33,194 nucleotides of DNA from JBOHDX01 sp050700835. GTDB lineage: Bacteria; Actinomycetota; Actinomycetes; Propionibacteriales; Nocardioidaceae. The stretch spans positions 1-33,194 of the forward strand of contig JBOHDX010000118.1 of the NCBI GenBank assembly GCA_050700835.1. Direction: 5' to 3'. The notes under the pieces are model-generated. The model saw only the letters and a list, made by a program, of their open reading frames with translations. It was not told where the DNA came from and did no database searches. The position numbers and the translations under genes are program-made. This document shows, piece after piece, positions 16,989-24,999 of the stretch (position 1 is the stretch's first letter; the number at the start of each line of letters is the position of its first letter).

Positions 16989-18331
16989 GCGGCCACCTCC
17001 CGACACGCCGAGGGTGTCGACTGCAGCACCATCCGGGCGGCGTTGTCGCCGCTGCGGACCGCGCCCTCCATCGTGGCCGGCCACCCGGTGTCGGTCCACG
17101 CTCCCGCGAGGAACAGCCCAGGAACGGACGTGGCAGAAGGCGGGCGTAGCCGCGCCGACCCCGGCGCCGGCCAGAACGTGGCCTGCCGCTCCCTGGTCAC
17201 GAACACCTCCTGGACAGCGGCGTTCCGACTGCGTGGCAGCAGGCTCTGCAGCCCTGGCAGCAGGAGGTCGCACAATGCGGACGTGGGCAGGTCTATCAGG
17301 TCTTGGGCCGCCGACAACGACACCACGAGGTATTGACCCGACCGCACTCCGGACGACCTCGTCCGATCGAACACCCACTGGACCGGTCCGTCGACGGCGG
17401 CGAGGAACGGCTCGTCGAGCACCTGGCGGTCGTACCGCACGTGCACGTTGACGATCGGGGAGGCACCGAGCCGCCCCGACCAGCCGGCTGGGAGGTCGAT
17501 CGCCGCTGCCGGCAGCAGGCGCTCAGCCGCCGCGGGCGGCACCGCGAGCACGACGGCGTCCGCGGTGACCTCCACCGCCTGGCCCGCGTCCAAGGACCAG
17601 CCGCCGGCCTGACGCAACGCCGTCACCTTGCGCCTGGTCAGGACGTCGACACCTGCCTGTGCCAGGGCGCGCGCCGCCGCGTCTCCATGCAGGGTCCGCA
17701 GCGGCACCAGCGGCCAGCCCAGGTCGCCGGCAGAACCGTCTCGCAGCAGACCGACCTGGAACACGGTCGCCGCCAGCGACAGCGACGCGTCGTGCGCGCG
17801 GGCGTTGAGCGTCGCCACGGAGACCAGCTCCCACAACGCCTCGATGGCCCGTGGGCTCTGCCCGTGCTGGACCAACCAGTCCCCGAACGTCTGCTCGTCG
17901 GTACGCGGGTCGGCGGTGTCCACGGACCGCAGGGCCAGCGCAGCACGTGCGAAGCGCAGCCGCTCCCGCAGGGTCAGCCAGCGGTAGCCGGCGATCGACC
18001 CCAGCAGATGCAGCGGCGCAGGCATCCGGTTGCGACGCAACCGGCACGCCCGCGGAGACAACGCACTGCGCACCTGGATGTCCAACCGGGATTGAAGGTT
18101 GACCAGGTCGGACACCCCCATCCGGTCCAGCAACGCGAGGTAGGAAGTGCAACAGCGCAAGAACACGTGCTGGCCGTTGTCGACCCAGGCGTCGTCGCGG
18201 CGCCATGAGTGGGTGAGGCCGCCCAGCCACGGCTTTGACTCCAGCAGCCGGACCTCACACCCGGCGTCCGCGCACCGCAGCGCCGCCGTGATCCCGGCGA
18301 GCCCACCGCCGATGACGGCGACCCGAGTCAT
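16985..18331 (-). CDS. hpnE: Hydroxysqualene dehydroxylase HpnE
   Basis: A 448-aa FAD-dependent amine-oxidase-fold protein that reduces hydroxysqualene to squalene, the last of the three HpnCDE steps from farnesyl-PP. The N-terminal Rossmann motif VAVIGGGLAGITAAL (residues 4-18) and acidic ribose contact ES, the HpnE-typical GGLTHSWRR and DNGQHVFLRCC, and the C-terminal FAD motif GLFLAGAWTDTGWPATMEGAVRSG (paraphrased: GAWTDTGWP plus EGAV) are present. ATG 18331 overlaps the hpnD stop (ATGA). Length is normal (420-450 aa). Order hpnC-hpnD-hpnE makes this specific rather than a phytoene desaturase. Confidence 0.93.
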   Translation of the reverse strand: MTRVAVIGGGLAGITAALRCADAGCEVRLLESKPWLGGLTHSWRRDDAWVDNGQHVFLRCCTSYLALLDRMGVSDLVNLQSRLDIQVRSALSPRACRLRRNRMPAPLHLLGSIAGYRWLTLRERLRFARAALALRSVDTADPRTDEQTFGDWLVQHGQSPRAIEALWELVSVATLNARAHDASLSLAATVFQVGLLRDGSAGDLGWPLVPLRTLHGDAAARALAQAGVDVLTRRKVTALRQAGGWSLDAGQAVEVTADAVVLAVPPAAAERLLPAAAIDLPAGWSGRLGASPIVNVHVRYDRQVLDEPFLAAVDGPVQWVFDRTRSSGVRSGQYLVVSLSAAQDLIDLPTSALCDLLLPGLQSLLPRSRNAAVQEVFVTRERQATFWPAPGSARLRPPSATSVPGLFLAGAWTDTGWPATMEGAVRSGDNAARMVLQSTPSACREVAA

Positions 18332-19197
18332 CGGGACCGCCCCGCCAGGGCCGCGGCGGCCACGGCCGCCTTGCTCCAGGGCGACACCGACAGTCGGTGC
18401 TCGTAGACGAGCGGGGGGTCCGCCTCGATCCGGTTCAGGAGGCTCGCATAGATGCCGGACATCGCCAGGCAGCACGCGCGGCTGCGGCCGTCCAGCAGCG
18501 GGAGGAGGCGGCTGCCCAGGGAGTACCAGTCGCGGGCTCGCCGGCAGCTGTGCCGGAGCAGCTCCGCGAGTCGCGCGTCGGGGTCGTCGAGGGCGCCGTG
18601 CTCGTCGAGCCGCAGCTTCACGCCGAAGCGGTCCAGGTCCTCCTGCGGAAGGTAGACCCGGCCGGCCAGCAGGTCCTCGCGTACGTCGCGGATGATGTTG
18701 GTCTGCTGCAAGGCGATGCCGAGCTGGTCGGCGTACGTCGCCGCGCGTGGCTCGTCGGCGTGCCCGAACACCGCGAGACACAGCCGGCCGATCGATCCCG
18801 CGACGCAGCGGCAGTAGTCGACGAGGTTGTCGAAGGACGCGTAGCTGACACCGTTGACATCCATGGCAACGCCGTCGATCAGCTCGCCGAAGGCCGGCAT
18901 CGGGATCGGGAACCGACGCGCCGCATCCGCCACGGCGACGAGAACGGGGTCGCTGCTCGCGTCGACCTCGGACAGCGCGGCGCGCAGCGACTCCAGCGCC
19001 CCCGCCTTGGTCGACGTCGGCAGGTCACCGTCGCCGATGTCGTCGATCCGGCGGGCCAGGGCGTAGATCGCGCACAGCGCACGCCGCCGGTCGGACGGCA
19101 GCAGGGCGATGCCGTAGTGGAAGTTGCGTGCCTGCGCCCGGGTGATCTGCGCACAGACGGAGTACGCCTCGCGCACCGTCGTCTGCGCCGTCGTCAT
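18328..19197 (-). CDS. hpnD: Presqualene diphosphate synthase HpnD
   Basis: A 289-aa member of the trans-isoprenyl head-to-head synthase (squalene/phytoene synthase) family that joins two farnesyl-PP into presqualene diphosphate. The first Asp motif RRIDDIGD (Asp52, Asp53, Asp56) and the second QQTNIIRDVREDLLAGRVYLP (Asp171, Glu174, Asp175) are intact, as is DGVAMDV. NIIRDVREDL with LAGRVYLP is typical of HpnD rather than HpnC, whose equivalent reads HWQDVAEDRRLGRIYLP. Start and stop overlap its neighbours by four bases on both sides. Confidence 0.93.
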   Translation of the reverse strand: MTTAQTTVREAYSVCAQITRAQARNFHYGIALLPSDRRRALCAIYALARRIDDIGDGDLPTSTKAGALESLRAALSEVDASSDPVLVAVADAARRFPIPMPAFGELIDGVAMDVNGVSYASFDNLVDYCRCVAGSIGRLCLAVFGHADEPRAATYADQLGIALQQTNIIRDVREDLLAGRVYLPQEDLDRFGVKLRLDEHGALDDPDARLAELLRHSCRRARDWYSLGSRLLPLLDGRSRACCLAMSGIYASLLNRIEADPPLVYEHRLSVSPWSKAAVAAAALAGRSR

Positions 19198-20069
19198 CGC
19201 GCCGGCCTACGGACTTCACCGGCCAGCAGCACCGCCAGGTGTCGTGCCGTGTCTGTCTTCCGCGCGGCGGTGCCGTGACCGAGAACGTCCCCGCCGGTAC
19301 GCCAGAGCGCATCGACGGCGGCCCTGCCGCCGGCGACGTAGCCGGACACCGCCACGCGTGACCAACCGTGGAGATCGGCCACGAGCGGTGCGCCGGCGTC
19401 CAGCAGTCGGGCCGCCCGGGAGATCTCGTGCGCCATCAGCCGGCGCAGGGCGGGCACGGCACGGGGGCCGTCGAGGTCGCGCTCCTGCACACCGAACTCG
19501 GCCAAGTCGTCGAGCGGCAGGTAGATGCGGCCGAGCCGCCGGTCCTCGGCCACGTCCTGCCAGTGCTCGAGCAGTTGCAGCGCGGTGCAGACCTGATCGG
19601 ACCACGCCTCCCGCTGGGCAGTCGCGACGCCGAACACCGCGAGCACGATCCGGCCCACCGGGTTGGCCGACAGCGCGCAGTAGCCGAGCAGGTCGTCGAA
19701 CGTCCGGTACCGCTGGACCTGCTGGTCCTGAAGGTTGGCGCGCACGAGGTCTTGGAACGCCTGCTCCGGCAGGTCGCGTCGTCGCACCGTGCGGGCAAGC
19801 GGTCCGAGCACCGGGTGCCGGGGCTCGACGTGTCGCCAGACCCCGGCCAGGTCGCTTGAGAGGTCGTGCAGCAGGCGGGTGCGGTCGTTGCGCGGGACGT
19901 CGCCGGTGTCGTCGATCAGCCGGGCGACGGCGTAGACGTTGTGCAGGTCCTCGCTCAGCGCCCGCGGCAGCAGACGCATCGCCACCGGGAAGTTCTCGCC
20001 GCGCTCGCGACGTCGCAGGGCGCGGGTCGCCCCGCTCCCTGCCCAAGTGGGTGCAGTCGTCACCAGCAT
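19194..20069 (-). CDS. hpnC: Hydroxysqualene synthase HpnC
   Basis: A 291-aa squalene/phytoene-synthase-family enzyme converting presqualene diphosphate to hydroxysqualene. NFPVAMRLLP, VARLIDDTGD (Asp53, Asp54, Asp57) and LEHWQDVAEDRRLGRIYLP (Asp172, Glu175, Asp176) are characteristic of HpnC. It is the first gene of the hopanoid operon. ATG 20069 is preceded by AGAGGA eleven bases upstream; a GTG six bases further in is an alternative. The frame is open far upstream across the regulator gene, but those residues are shadow. It is divergent from the PucR-type regulator gene, with 105 bases between. Confidence 0.92.
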   Translation of the reverse strand: MLVTTAPTWAGSGATRALRRRERGENFPVAMRLLPRALSEDLHNVYAVARLIDDTGDVPRNDRTRLLHDLSSDLAGVWRHVEPRHPVLGPLARTVRRRDLPEQAFQDLVRANLQDQQVQRYRTFDDLLGYCALSANPVGRIVLAVFGVATAQREAWSDQVCTALQLLEHWQDVAEDRRLGRIYLPLDDLAEFGVQERDLDGPRAVPALRRLMAHEISRAARLLDAGAPLVADLHGWSRVAVSGYVAGGRAAVDALWRTGGDVLGHGTAARKTDTARHLAVLLAGEVRRPAR

Positions 20070-20130
20070 GCGTCCATGCTTCCTCTCACCGCGCTCGTCC
20101 GTCTGTATCCCATGGTCACATCCTTGCCGC

Positions 20131-20159
20131 CGACTTTTGTCGCCAAAACACAAAAGTTG
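20131..20159. promoter_or_regulatory. Inverted repeat, candidate operator of the hopanoid/PucR divergent promoters
   Basis: The arms CGACTTTTGT (20131-20140) and ACAAAAGTTG (20150-20159) match at nine of ten positions and flank a 9-base AT-rich spacer. This A/T-rich palindrome stands out in very GC-rich DNA and lies midway between the hpnC and PucR-type starts. On the minus strand TTGGCG inside it could act as a -35 with a weak GGATGT -10 17 bases on. On the plus strand TTGTCG could serve the regulator gene. Binding by the adjacent regulator is inference. Confidence 0.5.
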
Positions 20160-20174
20160 CGGTAAACCGGAGGG

Positions 20175-21377
20175 GTGAGAACCCAGATCAACTACGCTCC
20201 GGAACAGTTGGAGGCGCTGGACGCCCGACTGCAGGTGCAACTCCCGGAGCTGCTGGACGAGGTGGCGCGGCTGCTCGCGCGGGACTGGCCGGACTACTCG
20301 CGGTTCCTCGTCGACCAGCGCGACGAGCTGACCGCCGCCGGCGGCTCGTTCATCCGTCGCCTGATCGACGTGGCGAGGGTCGGTCCCTCCCCCTCGAACG
20401 ACGACCACGCCGGTCATCACGGGGAGTCCGACGACCTCTTCGAGGCGATCGGGAGGGTCCAGTGGCAGCAGGGCCAGGACCTGACCACGCTGCTCACGGC
20501 GTACCAGGTCGGTGCCCGGGCGGCGTGGTGGCACGTCTCCAACACGGCGCTGGAGCTGCAGATGGACCCAGAGGTCCTTGCTGCCCTCGCGGAGTCGGTG
20601 TTCGTGTTCGTCGGCGACCTGTCGTCGGCCTCCGCGCGTGGCTACGCCTTGCAGCAGTACGAGAGCGGGTTGGCCCGCGAGCGGCTGCGGGACGAGCTGA
20701 CCCAGCTGCTGCTGTCTGGCCGCTCCTCGCCGGTGGCGGTACGCCGAGCCGCGGTGCGCGCCGGGTGGGCGATGCCGGAGGAGGCCGCCGTGGTGCTGGC
20801 CGATCCGCGGGACGAGGTCGCGCGGACCGTGATCGAGCGGGCCGGCTCGGCCTGTCTGCGGGTCACCCAGGACGGCTTGTTCGGCTTGATCGTCCCGGAC
20901 CCGGTCGGGCCGGGTCAGCGGGACAGGCTGGTGACGGCACTGCGGGGCGCCCATGCCGTCGTGGGTCACGCGGTGCCGCTGCGGCTGCTGCCGGCCAGCG
21001 TCCGGATCGCCATCGTGGCGGAGCGACTCGTGCAGCAGAGCGTGCTGGTCGGTGACCCCGTCTTCGTCGACGAGCACCTCGACACGGTCATCGTGCATGG
21101 CGACGACCAGCTGATGCGGGCCTTGCGGCGGCAGGTGCTCGCGCCCCTCGACGCCCTCACGGCGGCGAGCCGGACCCGGCTCGTCGAGACGCTGACCTGC
21201 TGGTTGCGGCACCTGGGCGACCGGCAGGCGGTCGCCGCCGAGCTGCACATTCATCCCCAGACGGTCCGCTACCGGCTCGGCCAGCTGCGCGACGTACTCG
21301 GCGAGGCGATGGACGACCCCGATCGGCGGGCGCGGCTCTTCCTCGCGGTGGCGTGGGGCCCACCGGCGGAGGACTGA
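20175..21377 (+). CDS. PucR/CdaR-family transcriptional regulator
   Basis: A 400-aa regulator with the PucR/CdaR layout: an N-terminal helical sensor-like region (about 1-165, similar to RsbR-type N-termini), a middle GGDEF-like region, and a C-terminal PucR helix-turn-helix (about 335-395; LTCWLRHLGDRQAVAAEL, HPQTVRYRLGQL). Such proteins often activate or repress neighbouring catabolic or secondary-metabolic operons. GTG 20175 is the first possible start after an in-frame stop at 20163, but GGAGGG lies directly against it, too close for a normal RBS. TTG 20208 is an alternative, so the N-terminus is uncertain. It is divergent from the hopanoid operon and is its best candidate regulator. The last 109 bases overlap the 3' end of the convergent PAP2-acyltransferase gene. 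Confidence 0.85.
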   Translation: MRTQINYAPEQLEALDARLQVQLPELLDEVARLLARDWPDYSRFLVDQRDELTAAGGSFIRRLIDVARVGPSPSNDDHAGHHGESDDLFEAIGRVQWQQGQDLTTLLTAYQVGARAAWWHVSNTALELQMDPEVLAALAESVFVFVGDLSSASARGYALQQYESGLARERLRDELTQLLLSGRSSPVAVRRAAVRAGWAMPEEAAVVLADPRDEVARTVIERAGSACLRVTQDGLFGLIVPDPVGPGQRDRLVTALRGAHAVVGHAVPLRLLPASVRIAIVAERLVQQSVLVGDPVFVDEHLDTVIVHGDDQLMRALRRQVLAPLDALTAASRTRLVETLTCWLRHLGDRQAVAAELHIHPQTVRYRLGQLRDVLGEAMDDPDRRARLFLAVAWGPPAED

Positions 21378-23347
21378 GTGTCCGCGGCGGACAGCCCCGC
21401 CACGATCGTGCCCAGTGCGTCGCACAGGAGCTGGGCATCGAAGACCGCTGGGTCACTGGTGAGGCCCACGCCGAACACGCCGTTCCAGCCGAGTGCGCCC
21501 ACGGCGATCGGGGCTCCAGGAGCCAGCGGCACAACGGGGAGCACGTCGCGCAGCGGTACGCCGGCCATGTGCAGCTGCTCGGTCGGCCCCGGCATGTTGG
21601 ACACGATGGCGTGGAAGAACCGGCGCCCGTAGACCGTGCGGGCGAACCAGCTCGCGGCGGGCTCGGGCACCACCGCCAGAACGTGCGCCATCACGAAGCG
21701 CGACCCGAGGGCGCGGGTAGGGGTTCGCAGCCGCGACGTCACCGCCGCGACCCGGGTCAACCTCTCCCGCTCCGGCATCGCGTCGAGCGGCAGGTCGACC
21801 ATCACGGCTGACGTCACGTTGCCTTCGGCGCCCGCACCCGGGGCCCTGAGCAGCGACGGAACGGCCACCCGGAGCCGGAACCCCACCCTGGCCGCGAGCT
21901 CGGGGTGCACCCGGGTGATCGCACCGGCGACGCCGCTCAGCAGCACGTCGGTCACGCGGCAGTGGCAGGCGGCCGCGACGGACCGCATCGTCTGCAGATC
22001 GATCGACACCATGCCGAAGCTCCGGTCCGGCGACGTGCCAGAGCTCAGAGCCGCCTTCGGCGTGCCGTCGGTGGCGAGCTGGGCCAGACCGACCGCGGTA
22101 CCGAACCCGCGACCGGCCCACGCGGGCCGCGCCGGCGCCGCGCCCGGCAGCACGAACGAGGGCCGGAACAGCTGGAGGGCGTGAACGACGATCCCGATGC
22201 CGTCGGCGATCGTGTGGTGGACGAGGAACAACATTGCGGACTGGCCCCCACCCACTCGCCGGACGATGACCACCCGCCACAGCGGCCGGTCGGCGGGCAT
22301 GGGCCGGGCCGCGACCTGCGCGACGTAGGCCCGTAGCGCGTCGCGCCCCCCGGGTGCCGGGAGCACATGCTCGTGGACGTGCCACCCCAGGTCGGGCTGC
22401 TCGACGTCGACCCAGACGGGCCGGCGCCAGCGCGAACCGCTCACCAGCCGCTGGCGGAACCGTGGCAGCGAGTCCAGCGCGGCGCCCACCACCGCGCGTA
22501 CCGACTCCAAGGTCGGCAGCCCGATCTCCCCGCCGGATGGCTCGAGCATGATCACCCCACCCACGTGCTGGGGGGCCCCGGCGGTCTCCACGTGCCAGAA
22601 GAACGCGTCCGCGGACGGCACCGGGTGCCCGACGGGCACGCCCCGCAGCCGGCGCCACCGGTCGGCAGCCCACGCGCCCATCCACACCGCGACTGCGCCG
22701 CCGACGGCGTCCAGCACGAAGTGGTTGGCGGTGGCCACGATCACGGCGACCGTCAGCGCCACGTGCGCGAGGCCGAGCACCTGCACCAGCCGGGGCGCGG
22801 CGACCCTGGCCAGCACCAGGCTCACCCACACGGACCAGGCCACGTGCAGCGACGGCATCGCGGCGAGCTGGTTGGCGTGGGTGACCAGGGGCGATCCCCA
22901 CGACCCCCACGTGTGGGCGCGGCTCACCGTGTCCACCAGGCCGAGCCCGGGCAGCAGGCGGGGTGGCGCGACCGGATAGAGCACGAAGCACGCCATGCCC
23001 ACCAGGTTCAGCGCGATGAACGAGTCGCGGGCGAACCGGTACGCCTCGGGTCGCCGTCGGTACACCCAAACGAAGGTCACCAAGGCGCTGACGATGTAGG
23101 TGGTGGCGTACTCGTAGTCGGCGAGCAGGCTCAGGACGGCGTGCGGGGCGAGCCAATGGTTGGCGGCGGCTCCGACGTCGAGGTGCAGCCAGCCCTCGAG
23201 CCGGTCGATGGACAGGCCGTGGGCTTGCGCCGCTGCACGCCGTGCCGACCCGCCGAGTGAGTCGACGAGCACGTACACGCCGAACAGGGCCAGCCCGAGC
23301 ACGATCTCGCGCCACCACGGCGGCCGGTTCGAGCGGACCGCTGTCAC
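21269..23347 (-). CDS. PAP2-like phosphatase / WS-DGAT acyltransferase fusion
   Basis: A 692-aa two-part membrane enzyme. Residues 1 to about 235 hold about six hydrophobic segments with a PAP2/inositol-phosphotransferase-type site: MPSLHVAW (164-171) and NHFVLDAVGG (His209, Asp213). Residues about 244-650 are a wax-ester/diacylglycerol acyltransferase domain with the catalytic HHTIADG (377-383) and the late NMPGP motif. A PAP2 domain could produce diacylglycerol that the second domain acylates, which would explain the fusion; this is inference. I have seen this arrangement annotated in other actinobacteria. It starts with GTG, 46 bases after the preceding gene. The Ser/Arg-rich tail beyond about residue 656 lies antisense to the regulator gene's helix-turn-helix end. 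Confidence 0.87.
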   Translation of the reverse strand: MTAVRSNRPPWWREIVLGLALFGVYVLVDSLGGSARRAAAQAHGLSIDRLEGWLHLDVGAAANHWLAPHAVLSLLADYEYATTYIVSALVTFVWVYRRRPEAYRFARDSFIALNLVGMACFVLYPVAPPRLLPGLGLVDTVSRAHTWGSWGSPLVTHANQLAAMPSLHVAWSVWVSLVLARVAAPRLVQVLGLAHVALTVAVIVATANHFVLDAVGGAVAVWMGAWAADRWRRLRGVPVGHPVPSADAFFWHVETAGAPQHVGGVIMLEPSGGEIGLPTLESVRAVVGAALDSLPRFRQRLVSGSRWRRPVWVDVEQPDLGWHVHEHVLPAPGGRDALRAYVAQVAARPMPADRPLWRVVIVRRVGGGQSAMLFLVHHTIADGIGIVVHALQLFRPSFVLPGAAPARPAWAGRGFGTAVGLAQLATDGTPKAALSSGTSPDRSFGMVSIDLQTMRSVAAACHCRVTDVLLSGVAGAITRVHPELAARVGFRLRVAVPSLLRAPGAGAEGNVTSAVMVDLPLDAMPERERLTRVAAVTSRLRTPTRALGSRFVMAHVLAVVPEPAASWFARTVYGRRFFHAIVSNMPGPTEQLHMAGVPLRDVLPVVPLAPGAPIAVGALGWNGVFGVGLTSDPAVFDAQLLCDALGTIVAGLSAADTQSSAGGPHATARKSRARRSGSSIASPSTSRSWPSR

Positions 23348-23393
23348 ATCGTCGTTAGTAGCACATCGGACCGGATCCGGGAGCGACGAGGAG

Positions 23394-24050
23394 TCAGGTC
23401 ATCCGGAAGGTCACTCCGGGGATGCGCCGCAGCCGGGACCAGCCCCAAGCCGCGCAACCCGCCACGGACAGAACGGTCAGGCAACCACTGAGGACGCCGC
23501 GCGACATCAGGCCCGCGTCGACTCCCCAGCGCAGGAAGGCGATGCTCATGGCCGCGTCGAGCAGACGCGACCCTCCCCACATCAGGCAGACCTGGGTGAA
23601 CATCCGGCGTACGCCGTGGTGGTCGAACAGCGAACCGGGCAGCGTGACGAAGTCGCGGGCGAGCCTGATCGTCACCGGTCGTCCGCACGCGGCGCTGCCC
23701 ACGAAGAGTGCGGCCATCAGGATCGAGCCGAGAACCGGCTGCAACAGGTAGACGTAGGCACTGGACAGCAGCAGCGCCAGCGACGCTCGGCCGGCGAGCA
23801 TGCCGACGGCCAGCAGGAGGGTTGGCGGCACGCGGCCCTGGGTCACCCAGCGCAGCACCACCGTGAGCGCGCACCAGCTCAGCACCGCGGCGAGACCGGC
23901 GACCAGCCCGAGGGAGTGCATGAACACGTAGAGCAGCGCGGTCGGAATCACTGCGGCTTCGAGCAGCAACCGGCCGGCTCGCGCCAGACTCGGGCGGAGC
24001 TGGGCAAGCTCGACAACGATCTCGGCCGCAGCCCCGAGCTCAGCAGACAT
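23394..24050 (-). CDS. Integral membrane protein, VC0807/DUF3159-like
   Basis: A 218-aa protein with about five to six hydrophobic segments (near 30-50, 53-70, 78-98, 100-120, 155-170, 180-205). The central CGRPVTIRLARDFV resembles the 'GRPLT..LARDF' motif of small membrane proteins annotated as VC0807 or DUF3159 families, whose function is unknown. ATG 24050 starts 12 bases after the upstream DMT-transporter stop, so the two are likely co-transcribed, with the PAP2-acyltransferase gene following 46 bases later. Family name is given with moderate certainty only; no enzymatic motif is visible. Confidence 0.75.
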   Translation of the reverse strand: MSAELGAAAEIVVELAQLRPSLARAGRLLLEAAVIPTALLYVFMHSLGLVAGLAAVLSWCALTVVLRWVTQGRVPPTLLLAVGMLAGRASLALLLSSAYVYLLQPVLGSILMAALFVGSAACGRPVTIRLARDFVTLPGSLFDHHGVRRMFTQVCLMWGGSRLLDAAMSIAFLRWGVDAGLMSRGVLSGCLTVLSVAGCAAWGWSRLRRIPGVTFRMT

Positions 24051-24062
24051 TTGGCCCCACTA

Positions 24063-24998
24063 TTACACCTGGCCGGTGATGTTGTCCCCCGAAGCGTGCA
24101 GGGCCGCCCAGTTCTGCGGCTGTTCCCCGGTCGGGATGTGGGCGAGCGCGGTGATCCCCAGCACCAGGAGCAGACCTGAGCTGGCGATCCCGGCCAGCTC
24201 CCCAGGCGTGTCGGGCACCGCCACCTGGAACGCCAGCAGGCCGACACAGAAGCTCACCAGCGGGTTCGTGACGTTCATCGCAGCGACCGACCACGCCAGC
24301 GGGCCGGCGACGAACGCGCCCTGCTCGATCAGCAGGCCGGTGAGTGTGGAGGCCGCCAGGAAGTAGCCGGGCCAGTCCTGCGCGGTGGGGCCGACCCCGC
24401 GGTTGATCAGGTCATCGGTGGTGAGCTTCAAGAACACGGCGCTCATCGCGAAGCACACCCCGGCCGCGACGGCCGCCAGGACCGTGTAGCTGCGCGGCAG
24501 CCGGGCCGCCGCCGACACGAGCAGGATGACCAGGCCCAGGGCAGCCAACGCCGCCAGCAGGATGCTCGGACGGTCTGGATCGCCGGACAACGGGGCGGCG
24601 CCGTCCACGTCGAGCAGGACGACGAGCCCGACGCAGATCCCGCCGCCCCCCAGCCAGGCTGTCGGTGGGGGCACCTGGCGCCGCCGCAGGTAGATCAGCA
24701 GCAGCGTGAACAGCAGCTGCGTGGCCAGCACCGGCTGCACCACGGCGACCGACCCGGCTTGCAGCGCTGCCGCCTGGATCAGGAAACCGACCAAGTTGGT
24801 GCACCAGCCGAGCAACCAGATCGGGTGCCGGACCACCCGGGTCATGGCGTGGACGAGCGGGAACCGTCGCGGTGGCGGTGGTGCGGTCCGCTTCGCCGCG
24901 TCGACGGCCAGTGCGGTACGTCCGCCCTGCTGCTGCAGCAGGGCGGCGCACGCGAACAGCAACGACGCGGCCAGCGCCAGCATCGTCACCAGGACCAC
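24063..24998 (-). CDS. DMT-superfamily (EamA-like) permease
   Basis: A 311-aa integral membrane protein with nine to ten hydrophobic helices in two similar halves, as in the drug/metabolite transporter superfamily. The first half contains LQAGSVAVVQPVLATQLLFTL, the usual helix-3/4 motif with the conserved proline. The second half has MNVTNPLVSFCVGLLAF, the matching motif. Start is GTG 24998, one base after the SDR stop, so translation is coupled. The substrate is unknown. Similar actinobacterial 'DMT family' proteins lack characterised cargo. The context with lipid enzymes allows, but does not show, a role in envelope-lipid handling. Confidence 0.85.
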   Translation of the reverse strand: MVLVTMLALAASLLFACAALLQQQGGRTALAVDAAKRTAPPPPRRFPLVHAMTRVVRHPIWLLGWCTNLVGFLIQAAALQAGSVAVVQPVLATQLLFTLLLIYLRRRQVPPPTAWLGGGGICVGLVVLLDVDGAAPLSGDPDRPSILLAALAALGLVILLVSAAARLPRSYTVLAAVAAGVCFAMSAVFLKLTTDDLINRGVGPTAQDWPGYFLAASTLTGLLIEQGAFVAGPLAWSVAAMNVTNPLVSFCVGLLAFQVAVPDTPGELAGIASSGLLLVLGITALAHIPTGEQPQNWAALHASGDNITGQV

Positions 24999-24999
24999 G

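Noticed and set aside
20070..21425. 452-codon extension of hpnC across the regulator gene
   Set aside because: It is antisense to the PucR-type regulator, lacks any recognisable sequence, and HpnC is complete from 20069.
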